From contig CAJMRV010000021.1 of assembly GCA_905215795.1 (NCBI GenBank), positions 1-15,060 on the forward strand: 15,060 nucleotides of DNA. Reading direction: 5' to 3'. Shown here piece by piece: positions 6,380 to 12,761 of the stretch. How positions within the stretch are numbered: the first letter of the stretch is position 1; every line of letters starts with the position of its first letter. Made by a program: the position numbers and the translations under genes. The notes beneath the pieces are model-generated. The model worked only from the letters and a program-made list of their open reading frames with translations. It was not told where the DNA came from and searched no databases. The stretch comes from an uncultured bacterium (GTDB lineage Bacteria > Pseudomonadota > Gammaproteobacteria > Burkholderiales > Burkholderiaceae_F).

Positions 6380-6429
6380 AAAAAAAAGGCCGGCGGACCT
6401 CCCCCATCAAAAAGCGGAGCGCCGCCGGC
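6380..6429 (-). terminator. Backward-facing terminator-like repeat before the amidohydrolase
   Basis: GCCGGCGG (6389-6396) and CCGCCGGC (6422-6429) form an 8-bp inverted repeat with a 25-nt interior. Read on the minus strand it is followed, after one C and one more C, by about eight T (6380-6387). It would stop leftward transcription, yet no leftward gene lies to its right until the patatin gene. It could block antisense RNA, or only form a leader hairpin just before the AAGGAGA of the amidohydrolase. Confidence 0.35.
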
Positions 6430-6458
6430 GGAAACGAAGCTACAAGGAGACCACCACC

Positions 6459-7859
6459 ATGAATTCCTCCGCCAACCTCATCATCCGCAACGGCCACGTC
6501 TGCGACCCCCTGAACCACCGCGACGGCGTCATGGACGTCCTCGTCGAGAACGGGCGCATCGCCGAAGTGGGCGAAGCCCTCCAGGCCCCCAGGGGCGCCC
6601 TCGAGATCGACGCCGCGGGCGCCTGGGTGCTCCCGGGCGTGATCGACTCGCACTGCCACATCGGCTCCACCTTCGGCTCGGACTGGGGCGCCAGGATGGC
6701 CCTCAAGTCGGGCGTCACCATGGGGATCGACATGGCCGGCCCCCTTCCCGACATCCTCGAGCGAGGCCACCGCACCGGCTCGGGCTTCCAACTCGCCGTC
6801 ATGGACGCGCTCCCCTACGACACGGACCCCGAACGCTACCTCGAGCAGCGCCTCGACGAGGGCGCCTTCGGCCTGAAGATCCTCGGGGGCCACTACCCGC
6901 AGCCCGTCGAGGTATGTGAAAAGGCCATCGCCGCGGCGGACCGCCTCCACGTGGCGATCGCCTGGCACGCCGGCAGCACCACCGCGGGAAGCGACATCAA
7001 GGGCATGCAGGAGGCCGTCAAGGCCGCCCGCGGGCTCCCGCTCCACATGGCCCACATCAACGCCTACTGCCGCGGCCGCGTCATGCCCGCCGCCGAAGAG
7101 GCCGAGATCGCGCTCTCGCTTCTCAAGACCCACCCCGAGATCTACTCGGAGGCCTACCTCTGCCCGGGCAACGCCACGATGCTCGACACCGACGAGGCGG
7201 GCAACCTCCTCGACTCCGTGACGAAGATGTGCGTGAAGGCCTTCAACGTGCCCGTCAACCGCGAGGGCCTGCTCTCGACGATCCGTGACGGCCACTGCGT
7301 GGTGTGCGTCCCCACCGACGAGGGCACCGTGAGGGTCTCCCCCGAAGAGGGCGTGCGCGCCTTCGAAGCGGCCGGCCACGGCGGCGAGGGCCTGATGGGG
7401 AGCTTCCCCGTCAACGACCCCGAGATCCAAAAGCTCCTCACGACGGCGCGCCGCGCCGACGGACGCTTCGTCGTCGACGCGATCAGCACGGACGGCGGTG
7501 CGATCCCGAGGAACGACCTCGTCGAACGCGGTCTCGCCCTCGTCAACGCGGGCGCCCTGACGCTCGGCGAATTCGTGCTCAAATCCAGCGTGATCCCCGC
7601 GCGCCGCCTGGGGCTCTTCGACCGCGGCCATTTCTCCACGGATGCGGCCGCCGATATTACAATAGTGGACAAAACCAGCCGGCTCGCACGCGACGTCGTG
7701 ATCGCGGGGCGTCCGGCCATGCTCGCGGGCCGGGTCATGGGCGAAGGACTCACCTTCGTGACCACCCAGCGGGGCCGCGCCAACATCGAACGGCTCGGCT
7801 ACAAGGCCATCGTCAGCCACGTCGAGGCGGCCGACCGCGCCCGCGACGTCTCCATCTAA
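6459..7859 (+). CDS. Amidohydrolase-superfamily metal hydrolase, 466 aa
   Basis: Cytoplasmic hydrolase of the dihydroorotase/hydantoinase/D-aminoacylase type. A small N-terminal beta domain (LIIRNGHVCDPLNHRDGVMDVLVENGRI) precedes the barrel. All ligands of a binuclear metal centre are visible in order: His65 and His67 (DSHCH), Lys140 (GLKIL, likely carboxylated), His170 (AWHAGS), His199 (HMAHIN) and Asp345 (ISTDGG). The C-terminal part returns to the beta domain (AADITIVDKTSRLARDVVIAGRP). The frame is open far upstream; the ATG at 6459 is chosen because AAGGAGA lies 8 nt before it and family similarity begins there. The HAD phosphatase starts 8 bp after its stop, so they form an operon. The substrate is unknown; a cyclic amide or N-acyl compound is plausible. 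It lacks obvious similarity to pyrC-type signatures beyond the metal site. Confidence 0.88.
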   Translation: MNSSANLIIRNGHVCDPLNHRDGVMDVLVENGRIAEVGEALQAPRGALEIDAAGAWVLPGVIDSHCHIGSTFGSDWGARMALKSGVTMGIDMAGPLPDILERGHRTGSGFQLAVMDALPYDTDPERYLEQRLDEGAFGLKILGGHYPQPVEVCEKAIAAADRLHVAIAWHAGSTTAGSDIKGMQEAVKAARGLPLHMAHINAYCRGRVMPAAEEAEIALSLLKTHPEIYSEAYLCPGNATMLDTDEAGNLLDSVTKMCVKAFNVPVNREGLLSTIRDGHCVVCVPTDEGTVRVSPEEGVRAFEAAGHGGEGLMGSFPVNDPEIQKLLTTARRADGRFVVDAISTDGGAIPRNDLVERGLALVNAGALTLGEFVLKSSVIPARRLGLFDRGHFSTDAAADITIVDKTSRLARDVVIAGRPAMLAGRVMGEGLTFVTTQRGRANIERLGYKAIVSHVEAADRARDVSI

Positions 7860-7867
7860 GGAAGAAC

Positions 7868-8599
7868 ATGCCTATCGACCACATCTTCGGAATGATGCGC
7901 TCGGCCGTCTTCGACCTCGACGGCACCCTCATCGACTCCCTGGACGTCTGGAACCGGGTGGACGTCGCCCTGGCGGCGGAGCTCGGCCTCACGCTGATCT
8001 CGCCGGCGACGCTCTACTCGCTCCGGGAGACCACCCTGCGCCAGTTCGCCCGCACCGACAACGCCTACGTCGCCTGGTGCCGGCTCCTCGGCGAGATGGC
8101 CAAGAGTCCGATGAGCGCGGAGAAGATCCACGACCGGCGCTATCAGCTCAGCCGCGTCGCGCTCGAGCGCGACATGCGCTACCGTCCGGGTGCGGTCGAA
8201 TTCGTCAACGCCCTGAGGAAGAACCCCGTGGGGATGGCGATCGCCACGACGACCCGCCGGGCCAACGTGGAGATCTACGGCCACAAGAACAAGGTGATGA
8301 TGGCCGAGCTGCCGCTCACCGAGGTCTTCAACCCGATCATCACCCGCGAGGACGTGCGTGCGATGAAGCCCTCCCCGGAGTGCTACCAGCTCGCCATCGA
8401 CCGCCTGGGCTGCGCGCCCTTCGAGGCGGTGGCCTTCGAGGACTCCCTGGTGGGCGTCGAATCCGCCAAGGCGGCCGGCCTCTCGGTGGTCGCGATCCGT
8501 GAACGCCACTCCAAGGACGACGCGGAGAAAATCGCCGCCAAGGCCGACTGGGTCTTCGAGGACTGGCACGAAGCCCTCGAGGCGCTTCCCTGGCGCTGA
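7868..8599 (+). CDS. HAD-superfamily phosphatase, 243 aa
   Basis: Haloacid-dehalogenase-type hydrolase, most like the beta-phosphoglucomutase/phosphoglycolate phosphatase group. Motif I is FDLDGTLID with nucleophile Asp16 and acid/base Asp18. A helical cap follows (about 22-100). Motif II is IATTTRR, motif III the Lys in MKPSPECY, and motif IV is EDSLVGVESAKAAG. The start at 7868 follows AAGGAAG, which overlaps the amidohydrolase stop codon region; the 8-bp gap implies co-transcription and perhaps coupled translation. A second start at MMRS, eight residues later, would also keep the whole domain. Substrate unknown; pairing with an amidohydrolase may mean a phosphorylated intermediate or metabolite-repair duty, which is inference. 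A strong terminator ends the operon. Confidence 0.9.
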   Translation: MPIDHIFGMMRSAVFDLDGTLIDSLDVWNRVDVALAAELGLTLISPATLYSLRETTLRQFARTDNAYVAWCRLLGEMAKSPMSAEKIHDRRYQLSRVALERDMRYRPGAVEFVNALRKNPVGMAIATTTRRANVEIYGHKNKVMMAELPLTEVFNPIITREDVRAMKPSPECYQLAIDRLGCAPFEAVAFEDSLVGVESAKAAGLSVVAIRERHSKDDAEKIAAKADWVFEDWHEALEALPWR

Positions 8600-8629
8600 C
8601 CTCCGGCAGCGGACCGGACCTTCCCTTCG

Positions 8630-8661
8630 CACCCCGCGGGACGCCTCCCGCGGGGTGTTTT
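8630..8661 (+). terminator. Intrinsic terminator of the amidohydrolase-HAD operon
   Basis: CACCCCGCGGG (8630-8640) pairs perfectly with CCCGCGGGGTG (8647-8657) around a 6-nt loop, followed by four T (8658-8661). It lies about 30 bp past the phosphatase stop codon. Confidence 0.88.
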
Positions 8662-8773
8662 CATCCGTGCCCGGAAAGGACGCTGCCGGAGCCTTCAAAA
8701 CCCCTCCTCCGACGAACCCCGTCCCCCGCATAGGGTACGGACGGAGAAACCCCCGACCGCCCGCATCCCCCTG

Positions 8774-8790
8774 TGAAAAAAGCGTTTTCA
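8774..8790. promoter_or_regulatory. TGAAAA-N5-TTTTCA dyad before the stress protein promoter
   Basis: TGAAAA (8774-8779) and TTTTCA (8785-8790) are exact inverted repeats 5 bp apart, extended on the outside by CC-TG and GG. The dyad ends three bases before the candidate -35 of the universal stress protein gene, a usual place for an activator or repressor site. No factor is assigned. Confidence 0.3.
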
Positions 8791-8792
8791 GG

Positions 8793-8820
8793 CGGACAAC
8801 CTCCCACAAAGAGGTACAAT
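8793..8820 (+). promoter_or_regulatory. Candidate promoter of the universal stress protein gene
   Basis: CGGACA (8793-8798, 4/6) and TACAAT (8815-8820, 5/6) are 16 bp apart. Transcription would start near 8827, giving a 5' leader of about 200 nt, unusually long for this type of gene. Confidence 0.4.
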
Positions 8821-9025
8821 GGTAGTGAGGGACGGGGTATCGACCAACACCCCGGCACCAACGCCGGACCCGCCCCCGCAGCATCGGGATCTCTTCGGAT
8901 CCGCGCCCCGCAAGAGGGCGGAGCGCCTCCTCCCGCATTGACCCGCACGACCGCTTTTCCCGACCGTGCACAGGAAAAACAAGAAGCTCCCGACTTCTTC
9001 GCCAACCCTCGAAAAGGAGACCCAT

Positions 9026-9940
9026 ATGCATATTCTCGTCGCCGTCGACGGCAGCCGTGCCTGCCAGAGCGCCATCGAATTCCTCAGCCACCGCGACTGT
9101 CTCAAGAAGAACGACTCCGAGGTGGACTACCTCAACGTGCAGTACCTGATCCCCGACGGGATCCGCCGCCAGTTCCAGATCGAATCGGTCGACGCCTACT
9201 ATGAAAGCGAAGGCCAGGCCGTCTATGAATCCATGCGTGAAACGCTCGACCAGGCCGAGTTCGCCAACTCGCGCGAACTCATCAAGTCGGGCGACCTCGC
9301 CGAAGTCATCGCCGAGGAGGCCCAGCGCCGCGACGTGGACATGATCGCCATGGGCACCCGCGGCCACTCGCCCTTCGTCGGACTGCTCCTCGGGAGCGTC
9401 TCGACCGAGGTCCTCGCCCGCACCCAGAAGCCCGTCCTGCTCGTCCAGAAGAAGGCCGAGCCGGTGAAGGACCCGCTCCGGGTGGGCATCGCCGTGGACG
9501 GCTCGCGCTACGGCAAGGCCGCCGTGGACTTCATCGTCGCCCACCCCGAATTCTTCGGCAAGGACGCCGAATTCGCGGTCCTCAACGTCGTGCCCGACTT
9601 CGCCACGCTGCTCGGCGAGCACTTCACCGCCACGTGCGTGGGCGCCACAAGCAACGTCATCAACGAGACGGGCGAACTGGAGCTCGTTGCCGAACAGCAG
9701 GCCGCCTTCGAGAAGGTGACCGACCCGATCGTCTCAGAAATGCTCGACGCGGGTCTGAACGTCAAGTCCGTCAAGCTCGACGGCGTGCCCCACAAGGCGC
9801 TCGCCTGGTACTCCCAGGAGAACCTCGACATGATGATCATCGGCTCGCACGGCCGCGGACGCTTCGAACAGGCCGTCCTCGGCTCGACCGCCATGCATCT
9901 CGCGGGGAGCACCCAGAAGCCCCTGCTCGTGATCCGCTAG
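9026..9940 (+). CDS. Tandem-domain universal stress protein, 304 aa
   Basis: Two UspA domains in one chain, the UspE-like layout. Domain 1 covers about residues 1-143 (start MHILVAVDGS). Domain 2 covers about 150-304 (start RVGIAVDGS). Each ends with an intact ATP-binding motif G-2x-G-9x-G-S: MGTRGHSPFVGLLLGS in domain 1 and IGSHGRGRFEQAVLGS in domain 2. Both domains therefore look able to bind nucleotide, whereas many tandem Usps keep it in only one. Cytoplasmic; such proteins help survival under starvation, oxidative or anaerobic stress, with no defined reaction. The ATG at 9026 follows AAGGAGA at 9014-9020; an upstream in-frame ATG at 8966 has no such site and would add a non-family tail. 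Monocistronic, ending at a bidirectional-looking terminator. Confidence 0.93.
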   Translation: MHILVAVDGSRACQSAIEFLSHRDCLKKNDSEVDYLNVQYLIPDGIRRQFQIESVDAYYESEGQAVYESMRETLDQAEFANSRELIKSGDLAEVIAEEAQRRDVDMIAMGTRGHSPFVGLLLGSVSTEVLARTQKPVLLVQKKAEPVKDPLRVGIAVDGSRYGKAAVDFIVAHPEFFGKDAEFAVLNVVPDFATLLGEHFTATCVGATSNVINETGELELVAEQQAAFEKVTDPIVSEMLDAGLNVKSVKLDGVPHKALAWYSQENLDMMIIGSHGRGRFEQAVLGSTAMHLAGSTQKPLLVIR

Positions 9941-10015
9941 TGCGGCACGGCCGCGGGACGCAGCCCCATGAAGGGACGGCGTCCCGGACCGGCAAAAAAA
10001 GAGAAGGAAGAAATT

Positions 10016-10051
10016 CGGCCGCCTCCGGAGCAATCCGGGGGCGGCCGTTTT
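10016..10051 (+). terminator. Terminator between converging stress protein and patatin genes
   Basis: A 14-bp stem with one G-T pair (10016-10029 with 10034-10047) closes a GCAA loop, itself a stable GNRA tetraloop, and is followed by four T (10048-10051). On the minus strand it is followed by AATTTC and, farther on, a seven-T run (9994-10000), so it may also end the patatin transcript. Confidence 0.88.
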
Positions 10052-10091
10052 CATGCCTTTGCACACGTCTTTCAGATCAGGGGGACGGACC

Positions 10092-12350
10092 TCAGAAGCT
10101 CCTGCCCCAGTAAAAGTAGAGCGACGTGCCGGTGTCGATGGTGTGGCCGAGGATCAGGTACATGGGCCCCACGAAGGAGTCCACGCCGAGATACGTCCCG
10201 ACGGCCTTGTGCCAGCCGCGCTCCTTGCTGTCGAGGATCTCTCCCGGCAGCGGCGTCTTGTTCCAGACGCGGCCCGCTTCAAGCGAGGCGCCGATCCAGA
10301 CGGGCTGGCCGTAGAGGTCGATCCAGTCGCTCACGTTCTTGGAGAGGCGCACCGAACCGAAGCGCATGTCCGAACCGGTCCAGCGGCCGATCGGCGCGCC
10401 GGGGAGTTCGAAGGCGCCGCCCAGGCTGAAGGCGTTCGGGAGCGAGCCCTGGCCCACCTTGCCGTTCAGAAGGAGCGTCCAGGGACCCCACGAGGTGGCC
10501 CAGGCGCCTTCGGCTCGGTAGATGTTCTTGTCCTTGGTGCCCTTGGAGCGGAAGTACAGGCGCTCCCACTGGGCGTTGAAGTGGTAGCCCGTCGTCGGGA
10601 AGTTGATGTCGTCGAGCGTGTCGAGCCAGATCCCGACGCTGAAGTACGGGGTCCTCGTCGAGTCGAACTGTTCGTCGACCTCGCCGATCAGGCTCTTGGT
10701 GCTCTGATGCTCGATGCCCACGGAGGCCTTCGCGAAGCCGTTGAAATCGAAGCTCCGGCCCAGTGAGAATTCGGCGAGCGCCGTCTGGTTGCGGTAGCGC
10801 GCCTTGGGATGGTTCCCCTTGTAGATGTCGAAGGGCTGCCGGCGGAACTCGAGGCGGGGCATCACGAACCAGTTGCTGCCCGCCGCAAGCGGCTGGTAGA
10901 GGCGTGTGGTGATGCGCTGCTGCTCACCGAACTGGAACTCGTTGTGCCAGGCGCCGCCCACGGGATTGAGCATCTCGAGCGTGTGCGAGAGTATGAGGTT
11001 GTAGTTGTGGGTCTCGTTGAAGTCGGTCTGCACGCTCCCGCCCAGACGGAACGAGGAGTAGCGGGGGGACTTCTGCTGGGTGTTGAAGACGAGCACGTTG
11101 GTGCGGTCCGGCCCCGGCTCGATCGAGTAGTTCACCCCGTTGAACCAGCCCTCGCCCCAGAGGCGGCGGGCCGCCCGGTTGATCTCGGTCCTCGAGATGT
11201 CGCCCGAATCGGGGAGGTCCATCGCCTGGCGCACGGTCGCCTCGTCGAGGTAGGTGAGCCCGTCGATCCTGATCCGGTCGATGTCGAAGCGGTTCTTCTC
11301 CTCCTCGCGGACGAGCTGTTCGCGGTCGCGGTTCCAGAGCGCCCACTGGCTGGGCTTGGAGGCGAGCATCGCGAGGCGCGTGCGTTCGGGGACCACGGCG
11401 TCGGTGCCGCGCGTGATGATGCGGCTTCCGTCATGGAGGTCAGCGCTCGTCACGTCCGCGAGGTCGGGCGTGATGAGGATGTCCTTGGGGCCGAGCGACT
11501 TGAGGGACTCCTCGACGTTCTGTTCGGTGAGCAGGTTCACCATCTGGGCCATCACGGTGAGGACGCCCTTGATGTCCTCGCGCTTGGAGAGCGGCGTCCC
11601 GACGTTGACGGCGATCACGACGTCGGCGCCCATGTCGCGGGCGACGTCCACGGGGAGGTTGTCGACGAGTCCGCCGTCGACGAGGAGTTCATCGCCGTAC
11701 TGGGCAGGGGCGAACGCGCCCGGGACCGACATCGAGGCGCGCATGGCGCGTCCGAGGGTGATGTCCTTCTGGAGGACGGCCTTCTTGCCGGTGATGAGGT
11801 TCGTGGCGACGCAGGCGAACGGAATCGGGAGGTCTCCGAGGTCCGTGATCGAATCGAAGCGGCCCGTCTTGTTCTGCAGGAAGAGGTCGAGCTCCTCGCT
11901 CGCCACCACGCTCTTGGGGAAGACGAGGTCGCCGTCGGCGGTGATCTCGACGCTCGCGCCGAGCAGGCCCTGGTAGTCCTGGAGCTTGTCGCGCCAGGGG
12001 CGTTCGTTCCTCGTGGGGCGCACGGAGAGGACCTTGGCCCAGTCCACGCCCATGACGATCTTCTCGATCTCGTCGGCGCTGTAGCCCGCGGCCCAGGCCC
12101 CGCCGATGATGGCGCCCATGGAGGTGCCGGTGACGACGTCGACCTTGATGCCGAGCCGCTCGATCTCCTTCAGGACGCCGATGTGCGCGAACCCGCGCGC
12201 TCCCCCGCCGCTCAGGACGAGGCCCACGCAGGGACGGCCCTCCGCACGGCAGGCGGCGCGGATTTCGTCGGGGGTTTTCGCTTGGACGGCGGTGCCGGCG
12301 ATCAGGGCCGTGAGGACCGCCGCGACGGGCATGAGGAAACGAAGGCGCAT
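10092..12350 (-). CDS. Patatin-like phospholipase with POTRA and outer-membrane barrel, 752 aa
   Basis: Predicted outer-membrane protein of the PlpD type (type Vd autotransporter): a lipid acyl hydrolase joined to a BamA-like barrel. Residues 1-24 are a signal peptide (FLMPVAAVLTALIAG, cleavage after AVQA). The patatin domain (about 41-235) has the oxyanion loop GGGARG (48-53), catalytic Ser77 in GTSMG and Asp225 in DGG, so the Ser-Asp dyad is intact. A POTRA-like unit spans about 354-424 (FDIDRIRIDGLTYLDEATVRQ). The rest is rich in alternating aromatic strands and ends in Phe (YFYWGRSF), the usual barrel-end signal. The ATG at 12350 begins directly with the signal peptide. An upstream in-frame ATG at 12407 overlaps a TATAAT element and is rejected. 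Likely acts on phospholipids at the cell surface or after release. Confidence 0.93.
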   Translation of the reverse strand: MRLRFLMPVAAVLTALIAGTAVQAKTPDEIRAACRAEGRPCVGLVLSGGGARGFAHIGVLKEIERLGIKVDVVTGTSMGAIIGGAWAAGYSADEIEKIVMGVDWAKVLSVRPTRNERPWRDKLQDYQGLLGASVEITADGDLVFPKSVVASEELDLFLQNKTGRFDSITDLGDLPIPFACVATNLITGKKAVLQKDITLGRAMRASMSVPGAFAPAQYGDELLVDGGLVDNLPVDVARDMGADVVIAVNVGTPLSKREDIKGVLTVMAQMVNLLTEQNVEESLKSLGPKDILITPDLADVTSADLHDGSRIITRGTDAVVPERTRLAMLASKPSQWALWNRDREQLVREEEKNRFDIDRIRIDGLTYLDEATVRQAMDLPDSGDISRTEINRAARRLWGEGWFNGVNYSIEPGPDRTNVLVFNTQQKSPRYSSFRLGGSVQTDFNETHNYNLILSHTLEMLNPVGGAWHNEFQFGEQQRITTRLYQPLAAGSNWFVMPRLEFRRQPFDIYKGNHPKARYRNQTALAEFSLGRSFDFNGFAKASVGIEHQSTKSLIGEVDEQFDSTRTPYFSVGIWLDTLDDINFPTTGYHFNAQWERLYFRSKGTKDKNIYRAEGAWATSWGPWTLLLNGKVGQGSLPNAFSLGGAFELPGAPIGRWTGSDMRFGSVRLSKNVSDWIDLYGQPVWIGASLEAGRVWNKTPLPGEILDSKERGWHKAVGTYLGVDSFVGPMYLILGHTIDTGTSLYFYWGRSF

Positions 12351-12405
12351 GTTGGGTTCCGTTGTCGTTCCCGGGGGGAACGGAGTTTCAGGAGTTGTCG
12401 CCCCC

Positions 12406-12411
12406 ATTATA
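12406..12411 (-). promoter_or_regulatory. Consensus -10 element for the patatin gene
   Basis: Read leftward, plus bases 12406-12411 (ATTATA) are a perfect TATAAT. The expected -35 region (about 12428-12435) has no good match, so an activator may be needed. Transcription from here would start near 12399, about 50 nt before the chosen ATG at 12350. Confidence 0.45.
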
Positions 12412-12504
12412 TGAAGGCGTGGACGGCGGCGCAGGATTCCGACGCCCGCGGGAGAGGGATGAAGGGAAGGCGGGGGTTCCCCCGGTATGAGACGAAATCC
12501 CGAT

Positions 12505-12532
12505 GTGAAAATTTCCTTTGCAGTGCTACGCT
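12505..12532 (+). promoter_or_regulatory. Candidate promoter of the microprotein gene
   Basis: GTGAAA (12505-12510, 4/6) and TACGCT (12527-12532) are 16 bp apart, and the -10 is preceded by TGC, an extended -10. A transcript would start near 12539, leaving a short leader almost free of G before the ATG at 12576. Confidence 0.35.
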
Positions 12533-12575
12533 TTCAACAACCAACCCCCTCAAGACCATCATCCAAGCCATCCCC

Positions 12576-12656
12576 ATGTCCTCCCTCCTCGTCATCCTCG
12601 TCAACCTCGGCGCCGTCGCCCTCTTCATCTACGTGCTCGTGAACGCTCTCTTCTGA
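12576..12656 (+). CDS. Predicted single-helix membrane microprotein, 26 aa
   Basis: A very short open frame between the patatin and nitrobindin-like genes. After MSS nearly every residue is hydrophobic (LLVILVNLGAVALFIYVLV, then NALF), enough for one membrane helix with no charged residue. Of 26 sense codons 25 end in C or G, the bias of the real genes in this window, which argues against chance. A candidate extended -10 promoter lies 44 bp upstream. Against it: no Shine-Dalgarno precedes the ATG; the leader is C/A-rich. The general look (short, one helix, YVLVNALF near the end) recalls small membrane subunits such as KdpF, but no kdp gene is adjacent, so no name is given. A longer frame is open upstream without a good start. 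Likely an inner-membrane partner of an unknown protein, if translated. Confidence 0.5.
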   Translation: MSSLLVILVNLGAVALFIYVLVNALF

Positions 12657-12672
12657 GGCGCGCGCAAAGAGC

Positions 12673-12707
12673 AAAAAAGCCCGGACATCCGCTGGGGCGT
12701 CCGGGCT
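12673..12707 (-). terminator. Terminator of the nitrobindin-like gene
   Basis: AGCCCGGAC (12678-12686) pairs with GTCCGGGCT (12699-12707) around a 12-nt loop. On the minus strand six T follow (12673-12678). It lies 55 bp past the stop codon of the leftward gene and only 21 bp past the microprotein stop, so it may end that rightward transcript as well, though only CGATTT follows on that side. Confidence 0.8.
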
Positions 12708-12713
12708 CGATTT

Positions 12714-12734
12714 GCGGCCCCTTGCCGGGGCCGC
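12714..12734. other. Second hairpin next to the terminator
   Basis: GCGGCCCC (12714-12721) pairs perfectly with GGGGCCGC (12727-12734) around a 5-nt loop. On the minus strand it falls between the stop codon of the nitrobindin-like gene and its terminator and would form a stable 3' stem on that mRNA. No T-run of its own. Confidence 0.5.
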
Positions 12735-12761
12735 ATCCATTTCAATGGAAGGTGAAACGAA

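Larger units (their letters stand above)
6105..6458. other. Intergenic region, nrdG / amidohydrolase
   Basis: 354 bp. After the nrdG terminator it contains a candidate promoter (CTGAAT 6247-6252, 17 bp, CACAAT 6270-6275). Leader hairpins follow at 6283-6296 (CGGCCC/GGGCCG) and 6333-6356 (GGACGG/CCGTCC), then the inverted repeat listed at 6380-6429. A short palindrome ACGACGC-T-GCGTCGT lies at 6119-6133 before the terminator. No gene is seen. Confidence 0.5.
8600..9025. other. Intergenic region upstream of the stress protein gene
   Basis: 426 bp without a credible gene. It contains the HAD terminator, a TGAAAA/TTTTCA dyad, a candidate promoter ending at 8820, and then a leader of about 200 nt. 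The leader includes small hairpins at 8852-8867 (CCGGC/GCCGG) and a GGATC-N6-GATCC pair near 8888-8903. The good Shine-Dalgarno AAGGAGA at 9014-9020 marks the gene start. Confidence 0.5.

Noticed and set aside
5352..7820. 822-codon minus-strand open frame across nrdG and the amidohydrolase
   Set aside because: Crosses two well-supported genes and their terminator; composition is that of an antisense shadow.
7856..9622. 588-codon minus-strand open frame across the HAD and Usp genes
   Set aside because: Antisense shadow; it spans a terminator and a promoter region.
10809..12656. 615-codon plus-strand open frame ending with the microprotein
   Set aside because: All but the last 26 codons are antisense to the patatin gene or intergenic; only the end, after the ATG at 12576, has credible coding character.
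12576..12656. Naming the microprotein KdpF
   Set aside because: Only the length and general helix look agree; no kdpA, kdpB or kdpC gene is adjacent and 26 residues are too few to decide.
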